A stretch of 64,000 nucleotides of DNA from Microbacterium sp. SORGH_AS_0969 (GTDB lineage Bacteria > Actinomycetota > Actinomycetes > Actinomycetales > Microbacteriaceae), in contig NZ_JAUTAG010000001.1 in assembly GCF_030818255.1 (NCBI RefSeq), forward strand, positions 3,100,001-3,164,000, given 5' to 3'. The notes beneath the pieces were generated by a model. That model saw only the letters and a list, made by a program, of their open reading frames with translations. It did not search any database and was not told the DNA's origin. Both the position numbers and the translations under genes were made by a program. Below, one piece after another: positions 32,196 to 40,735 of the stretch (within the stretch, counting starts at the first letter, position 1; each line of letters starts with the position of its first letter).

Positions 32196-33398
32196 TCAAG
32201 TGGTGAGGAGCCATTGGCGGTAGGTGTGGGTGAAGTCGTCGTCGCGGCGTTTGCCGCGTTCGATGGTGGAGATTTTCATGGGCCATACGCCGAAGTGGTG
32301 TGCGGCGGTTTCGATGCTGATGCCGCGGGCTTGTCGGAGGGGGCGGAGGTCGTCGATTCGGGGGACATCGACGTTGCTGGTGAGGAGGGTGAAGATCTCA
32401 CGGGCGATGGCGCGTTTGAGGCATCGGAGGGCTTCCTTGGTGGTCTTGCCGTCGCCGCGTTTCTTGGCGACGTAATCGCGGGTGCGAGGTTCGTAAGACA
32501 TCCGGGACAGGGCGATGTGGTGCAGGGCGGCGTTCGCGTGTCGGTCGCCGCCGCGGTTGAGGCGGTGACGGGTGGTTTTGCCGCTGGATGCAGGGATGGG
32601 GCTGACGCCGCAGAGGGCGGCGAACGCGGCTTCACTGCGCAGACGCTCGGGATTGTCGCCCGCGGTGACGAGCAATTGACCGGCGGTGACCGGGCCGATG
32701 CCTTTGGTGGCGGCCAGGGCGGGGTTGGTGGCGGTAACGAGCTGTTCCAGCGTCTGGTCGAGGTCCGCGATCTCTCCGGTGAGGTACTGGTGGCGGCGGG
32801 CGAGGGACCGCAACGCGCGCAGGGTCGCGTCGGTGGTGGTGTCCTCGCTGCTGCGGGTGCGGGACAGGGCGCTGATCAAGGCTGTGTCTGTCAGGGTGCG
32901 GTATTTCGCGCGGACAGGGGTGGGGGCGGTGACCAGGAGTGTTTTGATCTGGACCTGCGCGGCGGTGCGGGCCTTGACCGCGCTGCGACGGGCGACCAGC
33001 AACTGCCGGATCGCTTCGACCTGCCCGTCCGCGACCTTCGGAACCGGGAGATCGGGTTCGGCCAACGCTGCCCTGGCTGCGGCGTAGGCGTCGATCGGGT
33101 CAGACTTGCCTCTGATCCGACGCAGCTGCCGGTTCGGGCGGATCACCTCCGCGACATGGATGTGGTGGGCTCGCAGAGCACGGGCAAGCCCCGCCCCGTA
33201 GGACCCGGTGCCTTCCACCCCCACGCGCAGGAGCGTCCCGAACGAGACGAGGAAACCGATCAGCGCGACGTATCCGGCCTCGGTGGTCGGGAACTGCCGG
33301 TCCGCGAGTTGCCGACCGGCCGTGTCAACGACGGCCGCGTGGTGGGTGTCCGCGTGCGTGTCGACACCCCCAACGACTTCGAGGGTCACGTTTGTCAT
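32196..33398 (-). CDS. IS110-family transposase (DEDD recombinase) with extra C-terminal HTH
   Basis: 400 residues. The N-terminal RuvC-like DEDD domain shows GGVDTHADTHHAAVVD, VGVEGTGSYG and KSDPIDAYAAARAAL. The C-terminal Transposase_20 domain contains the serine recombination region in GIGPVTAGQLL and AALCGVSPIPASSGKTTRHRLNRGGDRHAN. After it, the last 60 residues (from VPRIDDLRPLRQARGIS) look like a Cro-type helix-turn-helix, which standard IS110 transposases lack. AAGGAAGG is 9 nt before ATG 33398; the frame opens further upstream to 33452. Confidence 0.88.
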   Translation of the reverse strand: MTNVTLEVVGGVDTHADTHHAAVVDTAGRQLADRQFPTTEAGYVALIGFLVSFGTLLRVGVEGTGSYGAGLARALRAHHIHVAEVIRPNRQLRRIRGKSDPIDAYAAARAALAEPDLPVPKVADGQVEAIRQLLVARRSAVKARTAAQVQIKTLLVTAPTPVRAKYRTLTDTALISALSRTRSSEDTTTDATLRALRSLARRHQYLTGEIADLDQTLEQLVTATNPALAATKGIGPVTAGQLLVTAGDNPERLRSEAAFAALCGVSPIPASSGKTTRHRLNRGGDRHANAALHHIALSRMSYEPRTRDYVAKKRGDGKTTKEALRCLKRAIAREIFTLLTSNVDVPRIDDLRPLRQARGISIETAAHHFGVWPMKISTIERGKRRDDDFTHTYRQWLLTT

Positions 33399-33620
33399 GA
33401 TGGTCTTGCCTTCCTTAGCGGGATCGCGAAGACCGGTCAGGCGGGCAGACAAGACGTTGAGGGGGCCTCTGGCCAGGCTCCTATGAGGTCATGCCTGCCT
33501 GGCCAGTCCTCTGAAGAACACCTCGCCCGAGCCGACCGATCATTACAAAGACACAAAGTCAGTCGGTGGCTGAGTCAGACCCGAACGAAGCACTATCAGT
33601 CTCAACGTCGGTGGTCATCC
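33399..33620 (-). ncRNA. candidate bridge RNA region of the IS110 element
   Basis: IS110 elements encode a bridge RNA in the non-coding end upstream of the transposase. This region is non-coding and holds a perfect 10-bp stem, CTGGCCAGGC (33469-33478) with GCCTGGCCAG (33497-33506), whose loop contains TCCTATGAGGTCAT. The position fits; the RNA limits, target loop and donor loop cannot be assigned from sequence alone. Confidence 0.4.
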
Positions 33621-33633
33621 CTAGACTCGACGT

Positions 33634-35835
33634 ATGCCCGGTCTGTCGCTCGCCTCCCGTCTCGACGGAGCGATCGGCGGCAAGACGGCAGCGGCGTTCG
33701 ACCGCGCCTTCGGCGTGAAGACCGTCGGCGAGCTCCTCGAGCACTACCCTCGGCGGTACGCGCGGCGCGGTGAGCTGACCCCCATCTCGACCCTGCCCCT
33801 GGGCGAACCGGTCACGATCGTGGCCGAGGTGGTGAGCGCGAGCGAGCGGCGCATGCAGAATCGCCGGGGGTCGCTCCTCGAAGTGGTGATCAGCGACGGC
33901 GACGGCCGCCTGTCGCTGACGTTCTTCAACCAGCCGTGGCGGCTCAAAGACCTCACGCCGGGCCGCCGGGGGATCTTCTCGGGCAAGGTCGGCGAGTATC
34001 GTCGGCAGACGCAGTTGACGAATCCCGACTACGAGCTGTTCGACGACATCGCCGAGGCACGGGCCGAGGCCGAGGTCAGCGCGAAGCGTCCGATCCCGAT
34101 CTACCCGGCCACGGCGACCGTTCCGAGTCCCCTCGTGCAGAAGACGATCTCGCTCGTCCTCGACTCGCTCGGCGACATCGACGATCCCCTCCCCGCCGAC
34201 CTTCGCGCGCGGCGCGGTCTGCTCCCGGCTCGCGCCGCCCTCGAGCAGATCCACCGTCCCGAAAACGACGACGACATCCCGCCCGCCGTGGCGACGCTGC
34301 GGATGCAGGAGGCGTTCGTGCTGCAGACGGCGTTGCTGCAGCAGCGCCAGTTCGTTCGCGCGCTCTCGGCGACGAAGCGCCCCGCGCATCCCGGCGGGCT
34401 CCTCGAACGTTTCGACCGCATCCTGCCGTTCGAGCTCACCCCCGATCAGCAGAGCGTGGGTGCCCAGATCCAGTCCGACATGGTGGGCGACTGGCCCATG
34501 AACCGTCTCGTGCAGGGCGAGGTCGGCTCGGGCAAGACCCTCGTGGCCCTGCGCGCCATGTTGCAGGTCGCCGAGTCGGGCGGGCAGTCGGCCCTGATCG
34601 CCCCGACCGAAGTGCTCGCGGCACAGCACCTGCGCTCGATCGCGCGGATGCTCGGCCCCGAACTCGCCCCCGAACTCATGCCGACCCTGCTCACCGGTCA
34701 GCTTCCCGCTGCGGAGCGGCGCAAGGCCGCGCTGCGCGTCGCATCCGGTCAGGCACAGATCGTCGTCGGTACCCACGCCCTCCTGAGCTCCACGACGACG
34801 TTCGCCGACCTCGGGTTCGTCGTGGTCGACGAGCAGCACCGCTTCGGCGTCGACCAGCGAGAGGCCCTTCGCGCGAAGGGCGATTCTCCGCACACCCTGG
34901 TGCTGACGGCGACGCCGATTCCGCGCACCGTGGCGATGACGGTGTTCGGCGATCTCGACGTCTCGACGATCCGGACGATGCCGGCCGGGCGTGCCGGCAT
35001 CCAATCGTTCGTCGCGCCCCTCGCTGAGAAGCCGAGCTGGTTCGCGCGCGTGTGGGATCGCGTGGCCGAGGAGGTCGCGCAGGGACGCCAGGCCTTCGTC
35101 GTCTGTGCCGCGATCGACGCCGAGCAGCTCACGGCCGACGAGAAGACCGACGAGCCGGCCGATGCGCCCGACGGTGCGCCCGACGGTGCCGCGACCGCCG
35201 CTCCGAACGAGACCAATCGAACGCGGTGGGGCGTCGTCCAGGTCGAGGCCCTGCTGTCGCGCCTGCCGGCTTTCGCCGACATCCGGGTCGAGATCCTGCA
35301 CGGCAAGATGCCGTCCGATGAGAAGGATGCCGTGATGCAGGCGTTCGCGCGCGGCGACATCGACGTGCTCGTCGCCACCACGGTCATCGAGGTCGGTGTC
35401 GACGTGCCCAACGCGTCGACGATGGTCATCCTCGAGGCCGACCGTTTCGGCGTCTCGCAGCTTCACCAGCTGCGCGGTCGTGTCGGTCGTGGCGGCCTCC
35501 CGGGCCTCTGCCTGCTCGTCACCGAGGCGGCGCCGGGCACCTCGTCGCGCGCGCGGGTCGACGCGGTGGCGGCGACGCTCGACGGCTTCGCGCTGGCCGA
35601 GGTCGACCTCGAACTGCGCGGCGAGGGCGACGTGCTCGGCGGTGCCCAGTCGGGCGTGCGTTCGTCCCTCCGCCTGCTGCGTGTCGTCACCGACGCCGAC
35701 CTCATCACCGAGGCGCGCGCCGAGGGCGAGCAGCTTCTCGCCGACGATCCGGCGCTGCAACGGCATCCGGGGCTGGCGGCTGCGCTCGAGCGTCGTCTCG
35801 GTGTCGAAGAACGTGCGGCGCTCGCGAAGTCCTGA
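33634..35835 (+). CDS. recG: ATP-dependent DNA helicase RecG
   Basis: 733 residues. An N-terminal wedge/OB-fold domain (about 45-140) binds branched DNA; the superfamily 2 helicase core has Walker A in VQGEVGSGKTLVALRA (about 290-305), the DEQH box VVDEQHRFGVDQRE, and motif VI HQLRGRVGRGGLPG. RecG reverses stalled forks and resolves recombination intermediates. An Ala/Asp-rich insertion lies near 505-530. The ATG is 6 nt after TAGACT (33622-33627). The C-terminus lacks nothing obvious. coaD follows by 27 bp with its own -10 box. Confidence 0.95.
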   Translation: MPGLSLASRLDGAIGGKTAAAFDRAFGVKTVGELLEHYPRRYARRGELTPISTLPLGEPVTIVAEVVSASERRMQNRRGSLLEVVISDGDGRLSLTFFNQPWRLKDLTPGRRGIFSGKVGEYRRQTQLTNPDYELFDDIAEARAEAEVSAKRPIPIYPATATVPSPLVQKTISLVLDSLGDIDDPLPADLRARRGLLPARAALEQIHRPENDDDIPPAVATLRMQEAFVLQTALLQQRQFVRALSATKRPAHPGGLLERFDRILPFELTPDQQSVGAQIQSDMVGDWPMNRLVQGEVGSGKTLVALRAMLQVAESGGQSALIAPTEVLAAQHLRSIARMLGPELAPELMPTLLTGQLPAAERRKAALRVASGQAQIVVGTHALLSSTTTFADLGFVVVDEQHRFGVDQREALRAKGDSPHTLVLTATPIPRTVAMTVFGDLDVSTIRTMPAGRAGIQSFVAPLAEKPSWFARVWDRVAEEVAQGRQAFVVCAAIDAEQLTADEKTDEPADAPDGAPDGAATAAPNETNRTRWGVVQVEALLSRLPAFADIRVEILHGKMPSDEKDAVMQAFARGDIDVLVATTVIEVGVDVPNASTMVILEADRFGVSQLHQLRGRVGRGGLPGLCLLVTEAAPGTSSRARVDAVAATLDGFALAEVDLELRGEGDVLGGAQSGVRSSLRLLRVVTDADLITEARAEGEQLLADDPALQRHPGLAAALERRLGVEERAALAKS

Positions 35836-35862
35836 ACGAGCAGCCGTCGGTAGGCTGGCGGC

Positions 35863-36360
35863 ATGGACCCCCGGATCGCCGTTGTTCCCGGCTCGTTCGA
35901 CCCGCCCACGCTGGGACATCTCGACGTGATCCGCCGAGCGGCCGGTCTCTTCGACCAGCTGCACGTCCTCGTGGTGCACAATCCCGGCAAAGAAGCGATG
36001 CTGCCGATCGCCCAGCGCCAGTCGCTGCTCGAGCAGTCGATCGCCGAGGCGGGTGTCGACGGCGACGTGGTCGTTGCGGCGTGGAGCATGGGGCTCCTCG
36101 TCGACTACGCGACCGAGGTCGGCGCGAAGGTGCTGGTCAAAGGCATCCGATCGCAGGTCGACGTGGCCTACGAGACGCCGATGGCGATCGTGAACCGGGA
36201 TCTCGCGCACGTCGAGACGGTCTTCCTGCTGCCCGATCCCTCGCACGCGCTCGTGTCGAGTTCTCTGGTGCGCCAGGTCGCCGGTCTTGGAGGCGACGTG
36301 TCGCCGTACGTGCCTCCCGCGGTCGCGCGGTTCCTCGACACCGGCGCTCGCGGGATCTGA
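35863..36360 (+). CDS. coaD: phosphopantetheine adenylyltransferase
   Basis: 165 residues of the nucleotidyltransferase superfamily; transfers AMP to 4'-phosphopantetheine in coenzyme A synthesis. The T/HXGH-type motif is [14 protein letters not shown] near 10-23; [13 protein letters not shown] and the C-terminal [20 protein letters not shown] are family signatures. The ATG lies 6 nt after TAGGCT (35851-35856), suggesting a leaderless message. A large hairpin follows the gene. Confidence 0.95.
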   Translation: MDPRIAVVPGSFDPPTLGHLDVIRRAAGLFDQLHVLVVHNPGKEAMLPIAQRQSLLEQSIAEAGVDGDVVVAAWSMGLLVDYATEVGAKVLVKGIRSQVDVAYETPMAIVNRDLAHVETVFLLPDPSHALVSSSLVRQVAGLGGDVSPYVPPAVARFLDTGARGI

Positions 36361-36425
36361 CCGCCGCGATTCTCGGCGGGGCGGTTTCGCGGCGCGTTCT
36401 GCCAAGCGCGTGCTCGGCGCTCGCG

Positions 36426-36490
36426 CATAAACGCGATTCGCTCACGGAAACACGTGCAGCACGCGTTTCTGTGAGCGGATCGCGTTTATG
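36426..36490. repeat. 32-bp near-perfect hairpin after coaD
   Basis: Arms 36426-36457 and 36459-36490 pair over 32 bases with one A-C mismatch and two G-U pairs. Both substitutions that break Watson-Crick pairing by one step keep pairing in RNA, which hints at selection for the fold. It lies 66 bp after coaD and could end transcription or be a dispersed hairpin repeat. No T-run follows. Confidence 0.75.
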
Positions 36491-36540
36491 GGTATGCCCG
36501 CGGGCGTTTCTGCGGCTCCGCCCGCACAACCGCGGCACCG

Positions 36541-36660
36541 ACCGCGCGGACGCGGCTCCGACCGCATGGCCGTGGCTCCGACCGCATGGCCGTGGCTCCG
36601 ACCGCGCGGACGCGGCTCCGACCGCACGGCCGTTGCGCCGACCGCGTGCGCGCGGCCGCG
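36541..36660. repeat. 20-bp tandem repeat, six units
   Basis: Six 20-bp units with the frame ACCGC-NNGG-C-CG-GGCTCCG run from 36541 to 36660. Units 2 and 3 are identical (ACCGCATGGCCGTGGCTCCG); units 1 and 4 are identical (ACCGCGCGGACGCGGCTCCG); the last two diverge. They end 31 bp before the -10 box of the DUF177 gene. The rest of the 36361-36704 gap holds only the hairpin above. Confidence 0.85.
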
Positions 36661-36704
36661 TCGTCCGGCCCCTCCCCGGGGGCGCCCGGGTAGCATGGAC
36701 CCCC

Positions 36705-37265
36705 GTGAGAACCCACCGCCCCGGACCTTTCCAGCTCCCCGTGCGCGACATCGAGCACAAGCCGGGCGAGATGCGCGAGCACAGCCTCGAGATCCCCGCG
36801 CCCGAGAAATGGGGCGAGGGTCTCGTCTCCGTTCCCGAGGCGGAGCCGCTCGAGCTCGAGGTGCGTCTCGAGTCGGTCCACGAGGGAATCCTCGTGTCGG
36901 GAACCGTCGACACCACCGCCACCGGGGTCTGCGGACGCTGCCTGATCGACATCGAGGAGCCTGTCGAAGTCGAGTTCCAGGAACTTTTCGCGTATCCTGG
37001 GGATGAAGCGAGTGACTTCGACGTTCAAGACGACCACGTGGATCTTGAAAATCTGGTCCGGGATGCCATTGTCCTGTCGCTTCCGTTCCAGCCGGTGTGT
37101 CAGCCGGATTGCCTCGGGCTCGACCCGGTCACGGGCGAGAAGCTGACGGAAAGCCCCGGCGACACGGAGCAGTCGTCCGTTGATCCTCGATGGGCTGCGC
37201 TCCAGCAGTACACCCCAGACGACGGCGATGCGCTCCGCGCCGCCCCCAAGACAGAGAAGAGCTAG
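36705..37265 (+). CDS. YceD/DUF177 family protein
   Basis: 186 residues of the family that precedes rpmF in most bacteria and is associated with 23S rRNA or ribosome assembly. Typical features are the core [25 protein letters not shown] and the late [11 protein letters not shown], giving two cysteine pairs that may bind metal. The start is GTG 36705, 8 nt after TAGCAT (36691-36696). rpmF follows 2 bp after its stop, so they are co-transcribed. Confidence 0.87.
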   Translation: MRTHRPGPFQLPVRDIEHKPGEMREHSLEIPAPEKWGEGLVSVPEAEPLELEVRLESVHEGILVSGTVDTTATGVCGRCLIDIEEPVEVEFQELFAYPGDEASDFDVQDDHVDLENLVRDAIVLSLPFQPVCQPDCLGLDPVTGEKLTESPGDTEQSSVDPRWAALQQYTPDDGDALRAAPKTEKS

Positions 37266-37267
37266 AC

Positions 37268-37477
37268 ATGGCAGGTAACCCCCCGAAGCGGAAGGTCTCC
37301 CGCTCCAACACCCGTTCGCGTCGCGCGCAGTGGAAGGCCGAAGCCCCCGCGCTCGTCAAGACCATCGAGAACGGCAAGGTCGTCTACAGCCGCCCCCACC
37401 AGGCGAAGGTCGTCACCGACTCGCAGGGCACCGAGCTCTTCCTCGAGTACAAGGGCCGCAAGGTCGCCGACGTCTGA
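37268..37477 (+). CDS. rpmF: 50S ribosomal protein L32 (zinc-free form)
   Basis: 69 residues beginning [20 protein letters not shown], the classic L32 start. The protein has no cysteine at all, so it is the zinc-independent (C-) paralogue type rather than the zinc-ribbon form. In actinobacteria that carry both forms the zinc-free copy may be made under zinc limitation; whether a second rpmF exists elsewhere cannot be told from this window. It lies between DUF177 and rnc in the conserved order. Confidence 0.95.
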   Translation: MAGNPPKRKVSRSNTRSRRAQWKAEAPALVKTIENGKVVYSRPHQAKVVTDSQGTELFLEYKGRKVADV

Positions 37478-37487
37478 TCGGCGATTC

Positions 37488-38180
37488 GTGACGCGTAACA
37501 ACGTCGAGCGCTCCGCGCTCACCGAGAAGCTCGGGGTCGACATCGACCCCGAGCTTCTTTCGCTCGCGCTGACACATCGCTCGTTCGCCTACGAGAACGG
37601 CGGCATCCCGCACAACGAGCGCCTCGAGTTCCTCGGCGACTCCGTGCTCGGTCAGGCCGTGACCGTGCGCCTTTTCACACGGCATCCGGATCTCGACGAG
37701 GGTCAGCTCGCCAAGCGGCGCGCCGGCGTCGTCTCGACGATCGCCCTCGCCGAGGTCGCTCGCGGTATCGGGCTCGGGCAGCACGTCCGGCTCGGCCGGG
37801 GCGAGATCCTCACCGGCGGCAACGACAAGGACTCGATCCTCGCCGACACGATGGAAGCGCTCATCGGCGCCACGTATCTGTCGGCCGGTCCGGATGCCGC
37901 GACGGCGATGGTGCTGCGACTCGTCGAGCCCCTGATGGCCGACCCGGCCCGTTACGGCGCGGCGATGGACCCCAAGACCAGCCTGCAAGAGATCGCGGCT
38001 CGCCTCTCACTGCCCGCACCCACCTACGCCGTCGAAGCGTCCGGCCCCGATCACGATCGGCGCTTCACGGCGACCGTCACGGTCGGCGACGTGGTGACCA
38101 CGGGAACCGGGTCGAGCAAGAAGCAGGCCGAGATGGCCGCGGCGCTCACGGCCTGGCGCGAGCTCGACGCGCGTGCCTGA
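37488..38180 (+). CDS. rnc: ribonuclease III
   Basis: 230 residues. The RNase III signature NERLEFLGDSVL is at about 43-54, with the second catalytic acidic cluster in DTMEALIGATYL. A double-stranded RNA-binding domain occupies the last 70 residues (KTSLQEIAARL to SSKKQAEMAAALTAW). It processes rRNA precursors and structured mRNAs. The start is GTG 37488. The mutM start overlaps its last codons by 8 bp. Confidence 0.95.
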   Translation: MTRNNVERSALTEKLGVDIDPELLSLALTHRSFAYENGGIPHNERLEFLGDSVLGQAVTVRLFTRHPDLDEGQLAKRRAGVVSTIALAEVARGIGLGQHVRLGRGEILTGGNDKDSILADTMEALIGATYLSAGPDAATAMVLRLVEPLMADPARYGAAMDPKTSLQEIAARLSLPAPTYAVEASGPDHDRRFTATVTVGDVVTTGTGSSKKQAEMAAALTAWRELDARA

Positions 38181-39063
38181 GCTTCCCGAGGTCGAGGTCG
38201 TCCGCGCCGGTCTCGAACCCGCCGTCACCGGCGCGCTCATCGCGTCGGTCGACGTTCGCGACGAACGAGCGCTCACCCGTCACACCGGCGGAGCGGCGCA
38301 CTTCGAGGCGGCGCTCACCGGGCAGCGGATCAGCGCCGCCGTCCGGCGGGGCAAGTTCCTCTGGATGCCGTTCTCCGGCGACGAGGCGATCGTCACCCAC
38401 CTGGGCATGAGCGGGCAGATGCTGCTCCGGGTCCCGGGTGCCCCCGAGGAGCGCCATGAGCGTATCCGCATCGAGCTCGAGCACCCCGTCCACGGCCCGC
38501 TCTCGGTCGTGTTCGCCGATCAGCGGACGTTCGGTTCGCTGGCCGTGGACCAGCTCGTCGACACTCCCGACGGCGCGGCGGCTGGACGGGGGTCGGATCT
38601 CGCTCGCGTGCCCACGCAGGTCGCGCACATCGCGCGCGATCCGCTCGACCCCGCTTTCGACGTCGCGCGCTTCCGGGCGCGACTCGCGCGCACGTCCTCG
38701 GGGATCAAGCGCGTGCTGCTCGACCAGACCGTCGCGAGCGGCATCGGCAACATCTACGCGGACGAGTCGCTGTGGGCGGCACGCATCCACCCCGAGACCT
38801 CGGCATCCGTTCTTCCGACCCGGGCCGTGAATCGTCTGCTCGGGGAGGTCCGCGCGGTGCTCGACAAGGCACTGGCGGAGGGCGGAACGAGCTTCGACGC
38901 CCAGTACGTGAACGTGAACGGTCAGGCCGGCTACTTCGCGCACTCGCTCAACGCGTACGGGCGCACCGGTCAGCCGTGTCCCCGGTGCGCCCGTCCCATC
39001 GTCCGCGTGTCTTTCATGAACCGTTCGAGTCACTTCTGCCCGCACTGTCAGCGCGTGCGCTGA
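38173..39063 (+). CDS. mutM: formamidopyrimidine-DNA glycosylase
   Basis: 296 residues. The N-terminal catalytic PELPEVE motif gives the Pro nucleophile after Met removal and the Glu acid. The helix-two-turn-helix includes SGIGNIYADESLW. The C-terminal zinc finger is CPRCARPIVRV ... HFCPHCQ. It removes 8-oxoguanine and formamidopyrimidines from DNA. GTG 38173 is required to place the Pro at position 2. It overlaps rnc by 8 bp. Confidence 0.95.
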   Translation: MPELPEVEVVRAGLEPAVTGALIASVDVRDERALTRHTGGAAHFEAALTGQRISAAVRRGKFLWMPFSGDEAIVTHLGMSGQMLLRVPGAPEERHERIRIELEHPVHGPLSVVFADQRTFGSLAVDQLVDTPDGAAAGRGSDLARVPTQVAHIARDPLDPAFDVARFRARLARTSSGIKRVLLDQTVASGIGNIYADESLWAARIHPETSASVLPTRAVNRLLGEVRAVLDKALAEGGTSFDAQYVNVNGQAGYFAHSLNAYGRTGQPCPRCARPIVRVSFMNRSSHFCPHCQRVR

Positions 39064-39073
39064 TCGACCATCG

Positions 39074-40156
39074 TCAGTCGAGCACCTTCTTCCACGCCCC
39101 CTCGTAAGCCACGGGCACGAAGCCGATCGCCTCGTTGATTGAGAGCATGGGGCGGTTCTCTTCGGCGTTGTAGGTGAGCACGCGCGGCGAGGCGGGCGCG
39201 ATGTCGCGCCACGCGAGCAGTCCTGCGCATTTCACGAGCATGCCCAGGCGGTGCCCGCGGTGCGCGCTCACGACGAGGGTGTCGTGCTGAGAGGTGGCGG
39301 CCGTGCGGTCCTTACCGATCGCGAGCTCGTTGAAGGCCACGAGGTCCCCGCTGTCGATGTGTTGCGCGGCCGTAATCAGCAGCAGACGCCCCGCATCGAG
39401 GTAGGTGCGCTCGTAGCGGCGGACGCGCTCGGCATCCCACTTCTCCTCGTCGAACTCGAGGCCCGCCGCAGGCGCGTCGGTCACCATTCGTTCTTTCATG
39501 AGGGCCATTCCGTCGACGAATTCGTCGGGGGTCGGCAGGACCCACTGCACGATCCGGTATCCGGCGGAGGCCGACTCGGCTTCGGCGAGGAGCGCGCGAA
39601 GGCGGGGCTCCGCGGTCGTCAGGTCGAGAGCGCTGTTGCGTTCGACCTGTTCCAGAGCGTGCCCGGATGCCAGGAAGTACCGCGCGATGTGATCGTGCGG
39701 CACCGAACCGAAGCCGGTGGGAGCCTCGAGGTGAGGCCCGTCGGCGGCGGGGTGTTCCGCCCAGGACTGGAGCACGGTTCGACCGTGCTCTCGAGCGGTC
39801 TGTTCCACGAGCGCGTAGCCGGCGCGACCGATGCCGCGTCCCCAGACCGATCGAAGAAGCTCGACGAGCCAGTAGCCCGAACGGGCCCCGTCTTCCTGGG
39901 GGAGGTCGAGACCGATACGACCCACCGCCTCGCCGTCGAGAAGCACGAGCCACGAGAGACGCACCTGCGCGGGGTCAGGCTGGAAGTTCGGCAGAAGCTC
40001 GTCCGCCGGCATGGAGTGATCGTCGTGACCCGAGATCTCGGCGTACACGAGGTTGCGCACGCGGGTCATTTCGCGGAAGTCCGCGGCGTCATCGTCGTCG
40101 ATGGAGGCGGGGATGTGCAGGCGTCGGAACTCGACGCCGTCGGGGAGCGAAGTCAT
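39074..40156 (-). CDS. tandem GNAT-fold N-acetyltransferase
   Basis: 360 residues that appear to hold two GNAT domains, about 1-180 and 195-360, as in the mycothiol-synthase-like architecture. The first has GYWLVELLRSVWGRGIGRAGYAL, close to the acetyl-CoA loop (R/Q-x-x-G-x-G/A). The second has VSAHRGHRLGMLVKCAGL, a clear loop, then YNAEENRPMLSINEAIGF, the usual GNAT C-terminal signature. The second domain is probably the active one. ATG 40156 was chosen since the upstream extension lacks a ribosome site. Substrate unknown. Confidence 0.82.
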   Translation of the reverse strand: MTSLPDGVEFRRLHIPASIDDDDAADFREMTRVRNLVYAEISGHDDHSMPADELLPNFQPDPAQVRLSWLVLLDGEAVGRIGLDLPQEDGARSGYWLVELLRSVWGRGIGRAGYALVEQTAREHGRTVLQSWAEHPAADGPHLEAPTGFGSVPHDHIARYFLASGHALEQVERNSALDLTTAEPRLRALLAEAESASAGYRIVQWVLPTPDEFVDGMALMKERMVTDAPAAGLEFDEEKWDAERVRRYERTYLDAGRLLLITAAQHIDSGDLVAFNELAIGKDRTAATSQHDTLVVSAHRGHRLGMLVKCAGLLAWRDIAPASPRVLTYNAEENRPMLSINEAIGFVPVAYEGAWKKVLD

Positions 40157-40218
40157 CAGGTGTCTTTCGTGAGGGGATGGGACGGTGTGCGCCGCCCGCG
40201 CGGGGCGGCGCACACCAT

Positions 40219-40485
40219 TCAGATGGTCGGACGCATCAGTGACGCCGTCCGGTACCAGTCGCGTTCACGCTGGCTCCGTTCGGCGTACTGCACCCGAGCG
40301 CGGTGCGCGCTCGTCGTGCGCAGCTCGATGACGTGCACGCGAGCCGCGTGGCGCGTCAACAGCCACAGGCCGAGGCGCAGGGTGAGACGGTCGAGGAGAC
40401 CGACAGGTCGGTCGACGATCGTGGGAAGAGAGACGGTGGGCGTGGCCGCGGTGTGCTGCGGCGCGCGCGTGGGCAGAGTGCTCAT
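40219..40485 (-). CDS. hypothetical protein, 88 residues
   Basis: A small protein with a Thr/Pro-rich N-terminus, a possible amphipathic or weakly membrane-associated helix in LLDRLTLRLGLWLLTRHAARV, and a basic C-terminus. Short proteins with RLGLWLL segments occur widely in Microbacteriaceae, but I know of no function. GGAG is 8 nt before ATG 40485; an in-frame extension to 40569 lacks a ribosome site. It is the second gene after a 37-residue peptide on the same strand. Confidence 0.6.
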   Translation of the reverse strand: MSTLPTRAPQHTAATPTVSLPTIVDRPVGLLDRLTLRLGLWLLTRHAARVHVIELRTTSAHRARVQYAERSQRERDWYRTASLMRPTI

Positions 40486-40621
40486 GCGGAGGCTCCGGTG
40501 AAAAGAGGTGAAGAAAGGAGACGGCGAGCGGTGCTCGCGAGGGATCGAACGATCCTTGACGCTCGGCATCCGACGGATGCGGCGCGAGAAGCGGAGACGG
40601 CAGGCGTCTCGACGCGACGGG

Positions 40622-40735
40622 TCAGCCCAGGAAGACGGGCATTCCGACGAAGGTGGTCACTCCGGCAAAGGATGCGGACAGCACGGGAGCGGCGGTGAAG
40701 CCGGTGGCGGTGAAGCCGGTGGTGTTGCGAATCAT
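40622..40735 (-). CDS. 37-residue small protein with a near-perfect Shine-Dalgarno
   Basis: ATG 40735 is preceded by AAAGGAGGT with 6 nt spacing, the strongest ribosome site in the window. The 37-codon product begins MIRNTTGFTATGFTAAPVLS and ends FVGMPVFLG; it has an internal TTGFTA / ATGFTA repeat, no acidic residue and one arginine, and is rich in Thr, Gly, Phe and Ala. It could be a membrane-associated or secreted micropeptide. The 88-residue gene lies 136 bp downstream. It was found by reading the minus strand directly. Confidence 0.6.
   Translation of the reverse strand: MIRNTTGFTATGFTAAPVLSASFAGVTTFVGMPVFLG

Larger units (their letters stand above)
32183..33620 (-). mobile_element. IS110-family element, boundaries uncertain
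   Basis: The element holds one intact transposase gene and a non-coding region of up to 220 bp on its 5' side (33399-33620). IS110 elements lack inverted repeats and target duplications, so exact ends cannot be read from one copy. GCTCCTATG occurs at 32182-32190 and 33477-33485 and may mark a core sequence. It separates rsmD from recG, both of which keep their own -10 boxes outside or at the edge of the element. Confidence 0.7.

Noticed and set aside
33399..33452. 18-residue N-terminal extension of the IS110 transposase
   Set aside because: AAGGAAGG lies directly before the internal ATG 33398, and IS110 transposases begin just before the GVDTHAD motif.
32182..33485. GCTCCTATG direct repeats as the exact IS110 ends
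   Set aside because: This would leave under 90 bp of non-coding DNA for a bridge RNA, and one copy lies inside a hairpin loop. Kept only as a possible core sequence.
36541..36660. CRISPR-like array or coding repeat
   Set aside because: 20-bp units without spacers; translation gives simple Arg/Ala/Pro peptides with no start signal.
40486..40569. N-terminal extension of the 88-residue protein
   Set aside because: The extension has no ribosome site, while the internal ATG has GGAG at good spacing.
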